19,069 nucleotides of DNA from an uncultured Acetatifactor sp. (GCA_910585015.1 CAJUCT010000012.1:3766-22834); one strand, 5' to 3'; shown: positions 7,263 through 15,073, numbered from the stretch's first letter. The notes: generated from the letters alone by a model not told the origin. Numbers and translations are program-made.

Positions 7263-8684
7263 CTACTCAACAATCGTACTGCTCAATGCATTCAACCTCT
7301 CCGCCGCAACTACCGGACCGTCTATCGGGTTGCCGTCAGAATCTCTTGGGAACGCTCCCTCTTTATACACAGTTACAGTGATATCATACATCTGACGAAA
7401 AACCTCGGATGTCGTGCCGGTAGATACTTCCGGCGGCAACGTCGGAGCCGGGTTGATGGCATTCGGATATTCACCGTTTTTGGCCACAAATCCGATACCA
7501 TATTTGCGATGGCCTTCCATGTCCCCATAACCCCCAGGAGCCACAGAAGTGGAACTTCCCAGAACCGTATCCAGATTGTCGTCATAAATATTTACGTTTG
7601 CCGCCAGATTCAGATTCAAATGATATCCAAGTTCCGAAAAAGACACTCTGCTGTCACTGACTGACAGATTCTTTTGCTTATACAGATAACAACGAATCTC
7701 TTTATCGGTACCATTTTGAATGGTAATCTTATCGTTGGCAATTTTCACGGCAGATCCGGTTCCGCGACTGTAAGCCGGATAATGGTAAATCGTCAAATTC
7801 AAATGATCTATGGCCGGATCCACAGGCTGATTAAAAATCTCCAAATAAAGTTCCGAACTGCTGCTATCCAAGTCAAACTGAAAAGAGGCAGAAGGAATGC
7901 TGAAAGTTTTAGCCACACCGGTTTCACTGACGCCATACTGATAATCGTCCACCTGATATTGATACATACAACTCACATCAATTATGTATTCATCACTCGA
8001 TGTCTTTTTTACATTAAATGAGATTTCTCTGCTGGTAATCTCTATCTTACTGGTATCCACTTCACTGCCGGAATGAGTGATAGCCGCAGTGGGTGACGCG
8101 GCGCTTTCTTCATTGCTCCATACCTCCGCCACCTTCTCGGCGATTTGTGACAGCGCGTCCGCGTCCATACTTTTTAAACCAATATAAGCCGCCGCATTCT
8201 CAGAGGAGCGGTTTTCATAAATCAACGTCTCCATGTCCGCCGCCAGACTGTTATGGCCGCGCAGACTAACCTGTACATCATAATGCTCATTCTGATAGGT
8301 CATTCCATAAATCCGAAAATCAAGTTCTCCAGGTATCGGAGCAGGATCAGACGTAGGAGCAGGGGCAGGCAAAATACTGTTTGTGGCGGGATCGACCACT
8401 GCCGTGGTAGTCGTACCATTCACAATAAAGTTTTTCCCTTCAACATGGACAAATTGTTTACAAATCTCCTTTACCGAGTACGCCTTAAAATTCTCCAGCA
8501 CTGTCTGAGCCGCCGCCGTGGTCTGCTGCCGCGAACGGGCTCTGGCGTTATACATGGCAGACGAAACGAAGGTATGAAGTACCGGCAGTATGACAATAGA
8601 CAAAATAGCAATTGCCACTATCACTTCCACCAGCGACATCCCCGCATTATTCAGTTTTCTGTTTCGCCGTCTCCAGGTTTTCAT
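7263..8684 (-). CDS. Type IV minor pilin, PilV/GspI-like, enlarged
   Basis: This is a 473-residue prepilin with the leader MKTWRRRNRKLNNAG, cleavage G15|M16, MSLVEV with Glu at mature position 5, and a helix through about residue 45. This start and the following AQTVLENFKAYS-type region resemble PilV/GspI pseudopilins, which are usually only about 120-180 residues. Here a Pro-rich linker near residues 127-145 (PAPAPTSDPAPIPG) leads into more than 300 further residues, mainly beta-type and of unknown fold. The ATG at 8684 has AGAGGG about 11 bases upstream, a long spacing. It follows the PilO-like gene by 44 bp. Confidence 0.82.
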   Translation of the reverse strand: MKTWRRRNRKLNNAGMSLVEVIVAIAILSIVILPVLHTFVSSAMYNARARSRQQTTAAAQTVLENFKAYSVKEICKQFVHVEGKNFIVNGTTTTAVVDPATNSILPAPAPTSDPAPIPGELDFRIYGMTYQNEHYDVQVSLRGHNSLAADMETLIYENRSSENAAAYIGLKSMDADALSQIAEKVAEVWSNEESAASPTAAITHSGSEVDTSKIEITSREISFNVKKTSSDEYIIDVSCMYQYQVDDYQYGVSETGVAKTFSIPSASFQFDLDSSSSELYLEIFNQPVDPAIDHLNLTIYHYPAYSRGTGSAVKIANDKITIQNGTDKEIRCYLYKQKNLSVSDSRVSFSELGYHLNLNLAANVNIYDDNLDTVLGSSTSVAPGGYGDMEGHRKYGIGFVAKNGEYPNAINPAPTLPPEVSTGTTSEVFRQMYDITVTVYKEGAFPRDSDGNPIDGPVVAAERLNALSSTIVE

Positions 8685-8728
8685 GGATAAATATACCCTC
8701 TTCCCGCACTGTCAATATATCTGAACGC

Positions 8729-9487
8729 TTACTCCTCCGGAACACTCTCTCCGGCGTTTTCAGTCTCCCCATTATTGTTATCAACAGATTCCCCTGAAAT
8801 TACAATGTCGCCGAAAATATTATCCGTACCGGCAAGATAAGGCACCATATCCGGTGCCGCATACTCCTTACCCGTACCAGTTACACTGTAGAACACCAGA
8901 TCCATATGGCCGGACAGCTTGGGATTCTCTTCATCCCCCTTAGTAAAAGCAATGTTCTGAATCCCGATTCTATTGTCACTGTCATAAATTCTCTGAATCA
9001 TGCTTTTCAAACCAGGATAGCTCACCTCGTTCACATAAGTGGCATACAAATCCTGAAACTGAATCGCCTGGGTGTATTTCACACTGGCAGCGGCAGCGAC
9101 CGTCTCGGCGGAAACAGTATGGATAGCCTCTCCCCTGTCTGCATTGATCGTCAAAAACTCTCCGTCATTACTCTGCTGCATCTGCACCGCCAGCATGATT
9201 ACATCCTCTTCTCTGGCATCCGCGGGATACCCTGCCAAAAGTTCATCAATCAGTTGTTCCGTTGTCTCTGTGTCTGCCTGATAAATGTACCTGTTGTCAT
9301 AATATATCTTGAGCTGATTCACCCGCTGAGATAACTCACGGTTGGACGCCTCTATGGTTTCCGCCTCCGTTATCAGCCGCTGGTATGCAAACACATACAC
9401 CAAAATCATCAGCAACGCACCGCAAAGCGCCGTATATAAAACAACATTCGTGTTACCCTTTCCCTTTTCCGCTTTCTTATTGGCCAT
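8729..9487 (-). CDS. pilO: PilO-like type IV pilus alignment protein
   Basis: This is a 252-residue bitopic membrane protein. A short Lys-rich cytoplasmic N-terminus (1-13) is followed by one transmembrane helix (about 15-36), a coiled-coil-like segment (about 38-62) and an extracytoplasmic alpha/beta domain. This is the layout of PilO (GspM in type II secretion), which pairs with PilN and links the cytoplasmic PilM ring to the pilus. Sequence similarity to PilO is weak by eye, and the call rests on topology, size and position directly after pilMN (21-bp gap). The ATG is preceded by AGGTGG at five bases. The C-terminal 15-20 residues are acidic and Asn-rich. Confidence 0.72.
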   Translation of the reverse strand: MANKKAEKGKGNTNVVLYTALCGALLMILVYVFAYQRLITEAETIEASNRELSQRVNQLKIYYDNRYIYQADTETTEQLIDELLAGYPADAREEDVIMLAVQMQQSNDGEFLTINADRGEAIHTVSAETVAAAASVKYTQAIQFQDLYATYVNEVSYPGLKSMIQRIYDSDNRIGIQNIAFTKGDEENPKLSGHMDLVFYSVTGTGKEYAAPDMVPYLAGTDNIFGDIVISGESVDNNNGETENAGESVPEE

Positions 9488-9508
9488 CTACTCCACCTGC
9501 CCTTCCGT

Positions 9509-11200
9509 CTACTGGCTCTCCGCCGCTGGTGTATCGGTTCCCGCCTGCGCCATAGACTCCTGCTCGGGCAGATAACCATTCGGATAATAGGTACAGATAA
9601 CACCTAATTCCACATACCGACGCACTTCTTCCTGGTCATCTGTTTCCTCCTCCATCTCCTGCATACTGCTCATAGTCACATTCTGGAGGCTGGCAAACCC
9701 TCGAAGATTCTGTATGACTCCCGCCGCCGTATCTTTGTCCGCCACCTGCATCCGCAGCGCAGCCTGGACGTCATCAGACGAAAATTCCAGCACCGACACA
9801 TCCGCAGGAAGTTTCTCCTCCAATTCGTTGAGGAAATTCAAAATATTATCATTGGGACGGTTTGTCATCAAATGCCCCGTCAGCACATCCTGATACAGTG
9901 TCGTCATGGCATTATATTTTAAGTATATCTGTTCTGCCGGAAGATAGGTATTCTCCAAGCCCTTCAGGCGCTTTTGCTCATCCAACGCGCTTTGATAAGT
10001 GAGATATCCGTTGGCCGCCAACGCCGCGGACGCCACTACAAAAAACACTCCCAGCAGCACTGCCAGAGAAGTACTGTTGGTCTCCTTTTTCTTTTTTTGT
10101 TGCCTCTCACTGCTGATAAAACTCACCGGGGCCATGGAAGCGCCGATACAGGCCACATAATTGAAGAGATCACCTTCTCCCACGGTGGTATGCCACACAA
10201 TACCCTCTAACTTGCGGAATACTTTGGTAGGAATACCCAACTCATTGGTCAGCAGCTTGGACAGGTTATTCATCTCGCCGCCCATGCCCATAACATACGC
10301 CTGCTCGATATGCTCAGGGTTTCGGGAATTGTAGAAATCCACCACTCTGGACACGCTGTTGAGCAGAGGAGCCAGCGTCCGGGTTACATTGATCCGGGCC
10401 TGGGATATTTCCATATCGTCATCCTGCTGCAAATCCGGCTCCACGATCCGTGTATCATTATCCAGCGCCACCTTGATACAGCCTTGACGCTTAATCAACT
10501 CCCAAGCATCCATGTCCTCGATCACATCGAAAGCCGAGTTGACCGCCACTTCATGAATGGCTTCATCAATACCATAGTTGACGCTTCTCTGAAGCATCAT
10601 ATTGTTGTCCTTAGCCACCGTGATAATAGTCTGGCTTTCCTCAATCTTCAATATCATGGTGGCGGTCTTGCTGGCCTCTTTCTTCACAGCCTGATAGATG
10701 CTGTTGCCCACATAATCCAAATCTATCAATGTCAGGCCGCAACTGGCAGCAAGCGCCTCATAGCTGGCCACCAGCGTCTTCTCCGCCGCCACCAGCAGTA
10801 CCCGGGATCTGCCGGCATTCTCCCCATCTTTAAAGGTCTCCAACACTACATGGGATATCTCATGATTGCTCAAGTCAATGGGAAAGTAATCCTTAAGATT
10901 CGCCTTAATCACGGATTCCATCATGTTGGGCTTCACAGGAGGAAGCATCACCTCCCTGTTGATGATTTTGCTGGAGGCCACTGTGAAAATAACCCTCTTG
11001 GTCTTGATCTTATTGCGGTACAAAGCTTCCTTGATGGCAGTACGCAGTCCCGCGCTCTTCTTCAGGTAGCCATCCTCTATTACATTAAGCGGAGTCGGCA
11101 CCATAGTATACCGATATACTCTGGGCGTCTTCACCTTATAATCCATCTCACATATCTTGATAAAGCTATATCCAACCTCAATACTGACAACTTTAGCCAT
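9509..11200 (-). CDS. pilM: PilM-PilN fusion (PilMN), type IV pilus assembly
   Basis: This is a 563-residue protein. Residues 1-355 form the actin-like PilM domain: the N-terminal phosphate-1 strand is VVSIEVGYSFIKI, a LPPV-type segment sits near 86-89, and the late glycine motif GMGGEM is at 305-310. A Lys-rich stretch (369-372) precedes a single transmembrane helix (about 379-397), then a coiled coil and a ferredoxin-like PilN domain to about residue 530. In most type IV systems PilM and PilN are separate proteins and the N-terminal peptide of PilN docks into PilM. A fusion is known in Clostridioides difficile (PilMN), and GspL of type II secretion has the same plan. It transfers ATPase movement to the membrane alignment complex. 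The ATG at 11200 has GGGAG ten bases upstream. The 103-bp gap behind pilD is the widest in the operon. Confidence 0.88.
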   Translation of the reverse strand: MAKVVSIEVGYSFIKICEMDYKVKTPRVYRYTMVPTPLNVIEDGYLKKSAGLRTAIKEALYRNKIKTKRVIFTVASSKIINREVMLPPVKPNMMESVIKANLKDYFPIDLSNHEISHVVLETFKDGENAGRSRVLLVAAEKTLVASYEALAASCGLTLIDLDYVGNSIYQAVKKEASKTATMILKIEESQTIITVAKDNNMMLQRSVNYGIDEAIHEVAVNSAFDVIEDMDAWELIKRQGCIKVALDNDTRIVEPDLQQDDDMEISQARINVTRTLAPLLNSVSRVVDFYNSRNPEHIEQAYVMGMGGEMNNLSKLLTNELGIPTKVFRKLEGIVWHTTVGEGDLFNYVACIGASMAPVSFISSERQQKKKKETNSTSLAVLLGVFFVVASAALAANGYLTYQSALDEQKRLKGLENTYLPAEQIYLKYNAMTTLYQDVLTGHLMTNRPNDNILNFLNELEEKLPADVSVLEFSSDDVQAALRMQVADKDTAAGVIQNLRGFASLQNVTMSSMQEMEEETDDQEEVRRYVELGVICTYYPNGYLPEQESMAQAGTDTPAAESQ

Positions 11201-11303
11201 CTGTTAGTATCTCCCAATCCCTTTTAATACAGGCGCAAAACAATCTCGCTCAGGTGGGTAATTGTTCCTGTGCGGACATGCTCTCTTAGAAAGGCCAAAC
11301 AAG

Positions 11304-12065
11304 TCAACTCAGCCCTACAAATGATAAATACCAGGCTATCATCTGTTCCCCCCATATGGCGGAAATAGCGATACCCATGGCCAGATAAGGTCCCATGGCC
11401 AACACACGTCCCTCACCGGCGATTTTCATCCGGCAGACATGAATCACGGAACCCAGTATGCATCCCAGCAGAAAACCCAGTAAATTCAGTTTCCAGCCGA
11501 GTAGTAAGCCGGCGGCAGCCATCAGCTTCACATCGCCGCCCCCTATGCCCCGTCCCTTGGTGACGAGATAAATCAGCAATAACGGAATGCTAACCGAGAG
11601 GAGGCCGATTCCATAGGAGAACCAGTTTTGCAGGTCCGTCACTATGCGGATCAGCCCCAGGGTTAGTATGAAGAAATTGATCCCCGGGGGGATCTCATAT
11701 GTTCTGAAGTCAATGACGCTGAGTACAACCAACGCACTGAACAAAAAGCAGTAGAGTAGGGAATCTATGCTTAATCCATACCTCCAGAACACCAGGAGGT
11801 ACAGGCCCCCGTTCAGCGCCTCCACCAGAGGATACTGAACGGAGATCTTGCTGCCGCATTTGCGGCATCTGCCCCTGAGCACCAGGTAGCTGAAGAGCGG
11901 CACCAGATCGTACCATTTCAGCTGATACCCACAACTCATGCAGTGGGACCTGGTGGTTGCTATATTCTCTTTTTTTGGTATTCGGTAGATGCATACGTTT
12001 AGGAAACTACCGATGATTACTCCATAGAGGAGTATCACTATGTAGAGAAATATTATTGGGAACAT
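11304..12065 (-). CDS. pilD: Prepilin peptidase/N-methyltransferase PilD (A24 family)
   Basis: This is a 253-residue polytopic membrane aspartyl protease that cleaves prepilin leaders after Gly and methylates the new N-terminus. It has the full-length two-domain form: an N-terminal methyltransferase region with SFLNVCIYRIP (20-30) and two zinc-binding CxxC pairs (Cys42/Cys45 and Cys67/Cys70), then the peptidase core. Both catalytic aspartates are present: Asp119 in SVIDFRTYEIP and Asp178 in the GGGDVK motif. About seven or eight transmembrane helices are visible. The ATG at 12065 has AGGAAAGGG about eight bases upstream. It lies 34 bp after the pilin gene, and its five in-operon substrates all have recognisable class III sites. 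Confidence 0.95.
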   Translation of the reverse strand: MFPIIFLYIVILLYGVIIGSFLNVCIYRIPKKENIATTRSHCMSCGYQLKWYDLVPLFSYLVLRGRCRKCGSKISVQYPLVEALNGGLYLLVFWRYGLSIDSLLYCFLFSALVVLSVIDFRTYEIPPGINFFILTLGLIRIVTDLQNWFSYGIGLLSVSIPLLLIYLVTKGRGIGGGDVKLMAAAGLLLGWKLNLLGFLLGCILGSVIHVCRMKIAGEGRVLAMGPYLAMGIAISAIWGEQMIAWYLSFVGLS

Positions 12066-12099
12066 CTAGAGTGCCCTTTCCTAAATATGTATCACACTT

Positions 12100-12531
12100 T
12101 TAAGGACGGTTATCGGTAACAGAAACATTTCCGTTTACATCAATAGAAACTGTAATTGTAACGGAATCATATCCGTCCTGATTCGTAAGTTCCGGCAAAT
12201 CAGCAACTGTTCCGGTAGCCGGCACTAATCCTGCATTCCGCAATGCCTCATTCACCGCAGCTGTAGCACCACTACTGGTTGCAGGTCCATGGTTAAGTAC
12301 AACTGTGGTGCCATCTTCTAACTGATCGCTTGCCTCAGTATCAGTATAATGCACTTGTAACGCACCTTCAACCGCCACAACATTGCTGTTATCAGTTGCC
12401 ATACGACCTCTTTCCACATACCTCATATACTGGGGAGCCAACACACCAATCAGCACGGCCATGATAGCGATAACAATGATTAACTCCACCAGGGAGAAAC
12501 CATTATTGTCCATTCTCTTTTCGTTCTTCAT
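12100..12531 (-). CDS. pilA: Major type IV pilin (PilA-like)
   Basis: This is a 143-residue prepilin: an 11-residue leader (MKNEKRMDNNG), cleavage G11|F12, FSLVEL with Glu at mature position 5, and a hydrophobic helix (about 12-35). The mature protein is about 132 residues and has no Cys, so it lacks the disulfide-bonded D-region of Gram-negative pilins, as is common in Clostridia. Its small size, simple domain and very strong ribosome binding site AAGGAGAGG (six bases before the ATG at 12531) mark it as the probable major subunit. The frame is open 14 codons further upstream, but that start has no comparable signal. It is second in the operon, between pilC and pilD. Confidence 0.9.
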   Translation of the reverse strand: MKNEKRMDNNGFSLVELIIVIAIMAVLIGVLAPQYMRYVERGRMATDNSNVVAVEGALQVHYTDTEASDQLEDGTTVVLNHGPATSSGATAAVNEALRNAGLVPATGTVADLPELTNQDGYDSVTITVSIDVNGNVSVTDNRP

Positions 12532-12603
12532 AATAAACCTCTCCTTCACTTTATATAATTTTATCTTATACACCCCGTCCCTACACGTAGGTGGATAATT
12601 CGT

Positions 12604-13818
12604 TTACATGCTGTCAAGCGCCTCATACATTGTCAGCATAGGTGCCATACATGCAGCAATCAGTACCACTACAATTCCTGCCAGTATCACTATAATCATA
12701 GGTTCCATGGCCGCCATCACAGTGGCAACAGCCATCTCCACTTCTTCCTCGTAGTAGTCAGCCAACTTATCCAGCATCTCTTCGGTGTTACCGGATTCTT
12801 CACCGATGCGGATCATGTGATAGGCCATGGGAGGGAACAAGCCGCATCGCTGTAACGGCACCGACAAGGGCTGCCCAATGATTATATCTTCCTTAGCCTC
12901 CTCCAATGCCTCCTTGAAGTAGATATTGGTCATGGTACGGGATACTATATCCACAGCCTCCACCAGCGGGACGCCGGATCCCATCAAAGTGCTCAACGTC
13001 CGGGCCATCTGAGCCGAAGCAGTCTTTACCACCAGATTTTTAACAGGCTTAAACTCTAACGCCACCTTACCAAAGAAATGCTTGCCCGCGTCTGTGCGGC
13101 TGAACTGCATAATTGCAACCACCACCACAGCAATACAGGGAACAAGGACAAACCACTTGTTGATAACAAAATTGCTGGCCGCCTGTACCGCTTTAGTAAT
13201 CCCCGGCAACTCTGTGCCCATCTGATTAAACATAGTCACATAGGATGGAATTACCTTCACCAGCATAACAATTACAACAATAATTGCCACAATGATCACG
13301 ACAAGGGGATACATCATGGCCTTTTTGACTAAAGATTTTGTCTTGTTGGAACGCTCAAACTGCACTGCCATACGTTCCAGAGATTTATCCAGACTGCCGG
13401 ATGCCTCGCCCGCAGCCACCATGTTGACCATCAGATCGGGAAATACCTTGGGGTGCTCCGAGATGGCGCTGGCTAAAGACTCACCCTTCTCGGCGCTGAT
13501 ACGCACCTCATTGATGGCCGCCTGCAGTTTCTTGTTCTCGGTAGCCTCCGTCAACATCCGCAGGGCGTCCAGTATGGTCACGCCTGCCCGGATCATGCTG
13601 ACAAACTGGCGGCAGAACACGCTCAAATCCCTGGCCTTGGGCTTTCCGCCGATATTGATATTAATATCTCTGGTCAGTATGCTCTGCTCCTTCAACGCAA
13701 GGACGGTCATGCCCTGGCTCTTTAAGTCGGATCGCGCTTTATCTATATTATCAGCCTCTATACTGCCCTTGACCGGCTTGCCAGTGGCATCTATCGCTTC
13801 ATATCCGTAGCTTGTCAT
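12604..13818 (-). CDS. pilC: Type IV pilus platform protein PilC (GspF family)
   Basis: This is a 404-residue inner-membrane platform protein on which the pilus is polymerised. An N-terminal cytoplasmic segment (1-65) resembles the GspE/PilB-binding region and begins YGYEAIDATGKPVKGSIEA. Two GspF repeats follow: the first about 70-190 with FCRQFVSMIRAGV, the second about 270-395 with ARTLSTLMGSGVPL. Three hydrophobic stretches are visible (about 167-190, 222-238 and 372-395). I chose the ATG at 13818, six bases after GGAG; a TTG directly before it would add one residue. It opens the operon: the region behind it is a promoter and leader, so no pilB or pilT precedes it as is usual. Confidence 0.93.
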   Translation of the reverse strand: MTSYGYEAIDATGKPVKGSIEADNIDKARSDLKSQGMTVLALKEQSILTRDININIGGKPKARDLSVFCRQFVSMIRAGVTILDALRMLTEATENKKLQAAINEVRISAEKGESLASAISEHPKVFPDLMVNMVAAGEASGSLDKSLERMAVQFERSNKTKSLVKKAMMYPLVVIIVAIIVVIVMLVKVIPSYVTMFNQMGTELPGITKAVQAASNFVINKWFVLVPCIAVVVVAIMQFSRTDAGKHFFGKVALEFKPVKNLVVKTASAQMARTLSTLMGSGVPLVEAVDIVSRTMTNIYFKEALEEAKEDIIIGQPLSVPLQRCGLFPPMAYHMIRIGEESGNTEEMLDKLADYYEEEVEMAVATVMAAMEPMIIVILAGIVVVLIAACMAPMLTMYEALDSM

Positions 13819-14142
13819 CAATCTCTCCCGTGTTTCTGTATCCGCATATCTATAAGTCTAAAATATAAGCCAAATCACCCTCGGGCAAATCCTGCCAACA
13901 AGATCCAACACATTCAGGACCACCTGTCTATATGTATCTTCTACTGTAGTTATACTCTACTTTGCCTAAAAAGTCAACTATTCTTAACATCCATATGAGT
14001 AAATTTATACTATTAATGGACTTTTTTAACAGACATTTTGTCATTTTTCAATACACAACACTTTGTAACCCTGCGCACTGGTTGCGTTCAGGGAACAGAA
14101 TGCGCCGAAATGATTCCGCCCCCTGAAAACATTTAATTTTTT
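13819..14142. other. Noncoding pilus operon leader and upstream spacer
   Basis: This stretch holds the pilus promoter (13949-13977) and, on the minus strand, an untranslated leader of about 120 bases. I looked for cyclic-di-GMP-I and -II riboswitch cores in the leader and did not recognise one; it only has a small CAGG/CCTG stem. A second possible -10 (TATAAA) lies near 13996-14011. At 14069-14093 an imperfect stem CCCTG-CGCA/TGCG-CAGGG follows the GGDEF-EAL remnant. No gene is supported: a 32-codon frame at 14048-14146 has no ribosome binding site of its own. Confidence 0.5.
13949..13977 (-). promoter_or_regulatory. Promoter of the type IV pilus operon
   Basis: Read on the minus strand, TTGACT (13972-13977), a 17-bp spacer and TATAAC (13949-13954) match the vegetative sigma-A consensus at five of six positions in each box. 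Transcription should start near 13942 and read all nine pilus genes. Confidence 0.75.
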
Positions 14143-14408
14143 TCATGTCTGTTGCTCTCCTATGCCACGGTTCTCCGGCAGCAGCCGATAGAAATCTTCC
14201 TCGGGCATGGGCTTGGCATAATAGTAGCCCTGCACCTGATCGCAGCCCATCTGTTTCAGCATCTCCACCTGTTCCCGGGTCTCCACGCCCTCGGCGATGA
14301 GGCCCACTTGAACCGACATATATCGAACTGGATGAAGGCCGCCTTCCTCTCTGTCTCATTCAGCAGCGCCCGCACATGCCGCCTGAAACGCTGCCGCCCG
14401 CTCATATT
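14143..14408 (-). pseudogene. Internally deleted GGDEF-EAL protein remnant
   Basis: Two fragments of a cyclic-di-GMP turnover protein are joined here. Positions 14408-14307 (read leftward) encode RQRFRRHVRALL followed by AAFIQFDICRFK, matching the start of a GGDEF domain (the LTGLxNRxxF segment, then the strand ending DIDxFK). At about 14307 the frame changes, and 14307-14143 encodes the end of an EAL domain: VGLIAEGVET, REQVEML, GCDQVQGYYYAKPMPEEDF, then a stop. The whole GGDEF signature and most of EAL, including the catalytic EAL motif, are missing, so it cannot be active. The lost segment would be over 300 codons in a standard protein. It lies just upstream of the pilus operon, a classic cyclic-di-GMP-controlled target. 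Confidence 0.75.
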
Positions 14409-14924
14409 CTTGAGCATAATCTGAATTTCCTCGTCCTCGTTGATATCGATTTCCTCCAGATCCACGCTGAGCAATTCCCCTCCATATTCCTCCAACATCT
14501 TCTCCAAAATCTCGATGCTGGCAAAAAAAGCCCGGGGACATTTCTGCAGGATCAGACCCTCTTGGCGAATCACTGCCATTTCCTCCGGAACGGAGATATC
14601 CTTGCCCAGAATATCCCGGCAGTATATATCGCCCTGCATCCTCTCCCGAAAAGCGCATATGTACTCCTCTGTCTTGCGGTTGCCGTAGGTCTCCAGTTCC
14701 TTGTCCTGCGGATCGGTGAAGCCAAACGCCAGTCCCAGCACCAAAAGCCCGCCTGTGATACAGCCGCAGGTCGTTCCCTGCCGCATACCGCCGCCAAAGC
14801 AGGCGCTAATCTTGAACGCCGTCTTGAGATCCAGGCCAAAGTCCTCCGCAAATGCCCCCAAAAGCGCCTGGGAGCAATGATACTTTTGCTTTAGGAGTTC
14901 AATTGCTTTTTCCTTGTGTGTCAT
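14256..14924 (-). CDS. C_GCAxxG_C_C family protein with chimeric C-terminal tail
   Basis: Residues 1-147 match the C_GCAxxG_C_C family: CSQALLGAF at 17-25, SACFGGGMRQGTTCG at 40-54, and further Cys at 90, 102 and 129. Members are small Cys-rich proteins of anaerobes, thought to bind metal or take part in redox chemistry; their function is not established. Family members usually end near residue 140-160. Here the frame continues through an acidic stretch (148-172) into the start of a GGDEF domain (about 173-206) and then out-of-frame EAL sequence to a stop at residue 222. The tail therefore looks like a product of deletion or fusion and may not be functional. The ATG at 14924 is preceded by GGGGGTGG at three bases. 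Promoter at 15045-15073. Confidence 0.72.
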   Translation of the reverse strand: MTHKEKAIELLKQKYHCSQALLGAFAEDFGLDLKTAFKISACFGGGMRQGTTCGCITGGLLVLGLAFGFTDPQDKELETYGNRKTEEYICAFRERMQGDIYCRDILGKDISVPEEMAVIRQEGLILQKCPRAFFASIEILEKMLEEYGGELLSVDLEEIDINEDEEIQIMLKNMSGRQRFRRHVRALLNETERKAAFIQFDICRFKWASSPRAWRPGNRWRC

Positions 14925-14991
14925 TTGCCACCCCCAGCTTATATCATGCTAATCTCCATGCCGCAGCAGCGCTGCAACTCAAATCAGGACG

Positions 14992-15009
14992 GTGAAAACC
15001 CTTTTTCAC
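14992..15009 (-). other. Leader stem-loop of the C_GCAxxG_C_C gene
   Basis: A perfect seven-base stem GTGAAAA/TTTTCAC with a four-base loop lies in the leader of about 115 bases upstream of the gene, flanked by ACG/CGT that can extend it over a bulge. A palindromic GCAGCGCTGC follows nearer the start codon. I do not recognise a riboswitch class. Confidence 0.4.
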
Positions 15010-15044
15010 ATCATTCCCGTTCATCATCTCTTTCAGATATAAAA

Positions 15045-15073
15045 AGTATATCATTACTTTCCAATAGTTTCAA
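15045..15073 (-). promoter_or_regulatory. Promoter of the C_GCAxxG_C_C gene
   Basis: On the minus strand TTGAAA (15068-15073), a 17-bp spacer and TATACT (15045-15050) form a good sigma-A promoter. It lies in the 329-bp divergent gap 14925-15253, which otherwise holds the leader stem-loop and the promoter region of the XRE regulator. Confidence 0.68.

Noticed and set aside
10310..11227. 305-residue open frame on the plus strand opposite pilMN
   Set aside because: It is antisense to a well-supported PilM domain and is His-rich in the manner of a reverse-frame artefact.
11201..11303. AACAAT/ATTGTT inverted repeat in the pilD-pilMN gap as an attenuator
   Set aside because: Six pairs around a 16-base loop with mismatched extensions and no U-tract is too weak.
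12532..12603. CCTA/TAGG stem and TATAAG in the pilC-pilA gap, as a processing site or internal pilA promoter
   Set aside because: The stem is only four base pairs and no -35 box fits; the strong pilA ribosome binding site explains high expression without it.
14048..14146. 32-codon frame starting ATGAAAAAAATT, overlapping the stop of the EAL remnant by ATGA
   Set aside because: It has no ribosome binding site of its own and no recognisable motif, and it follows a dead gene.
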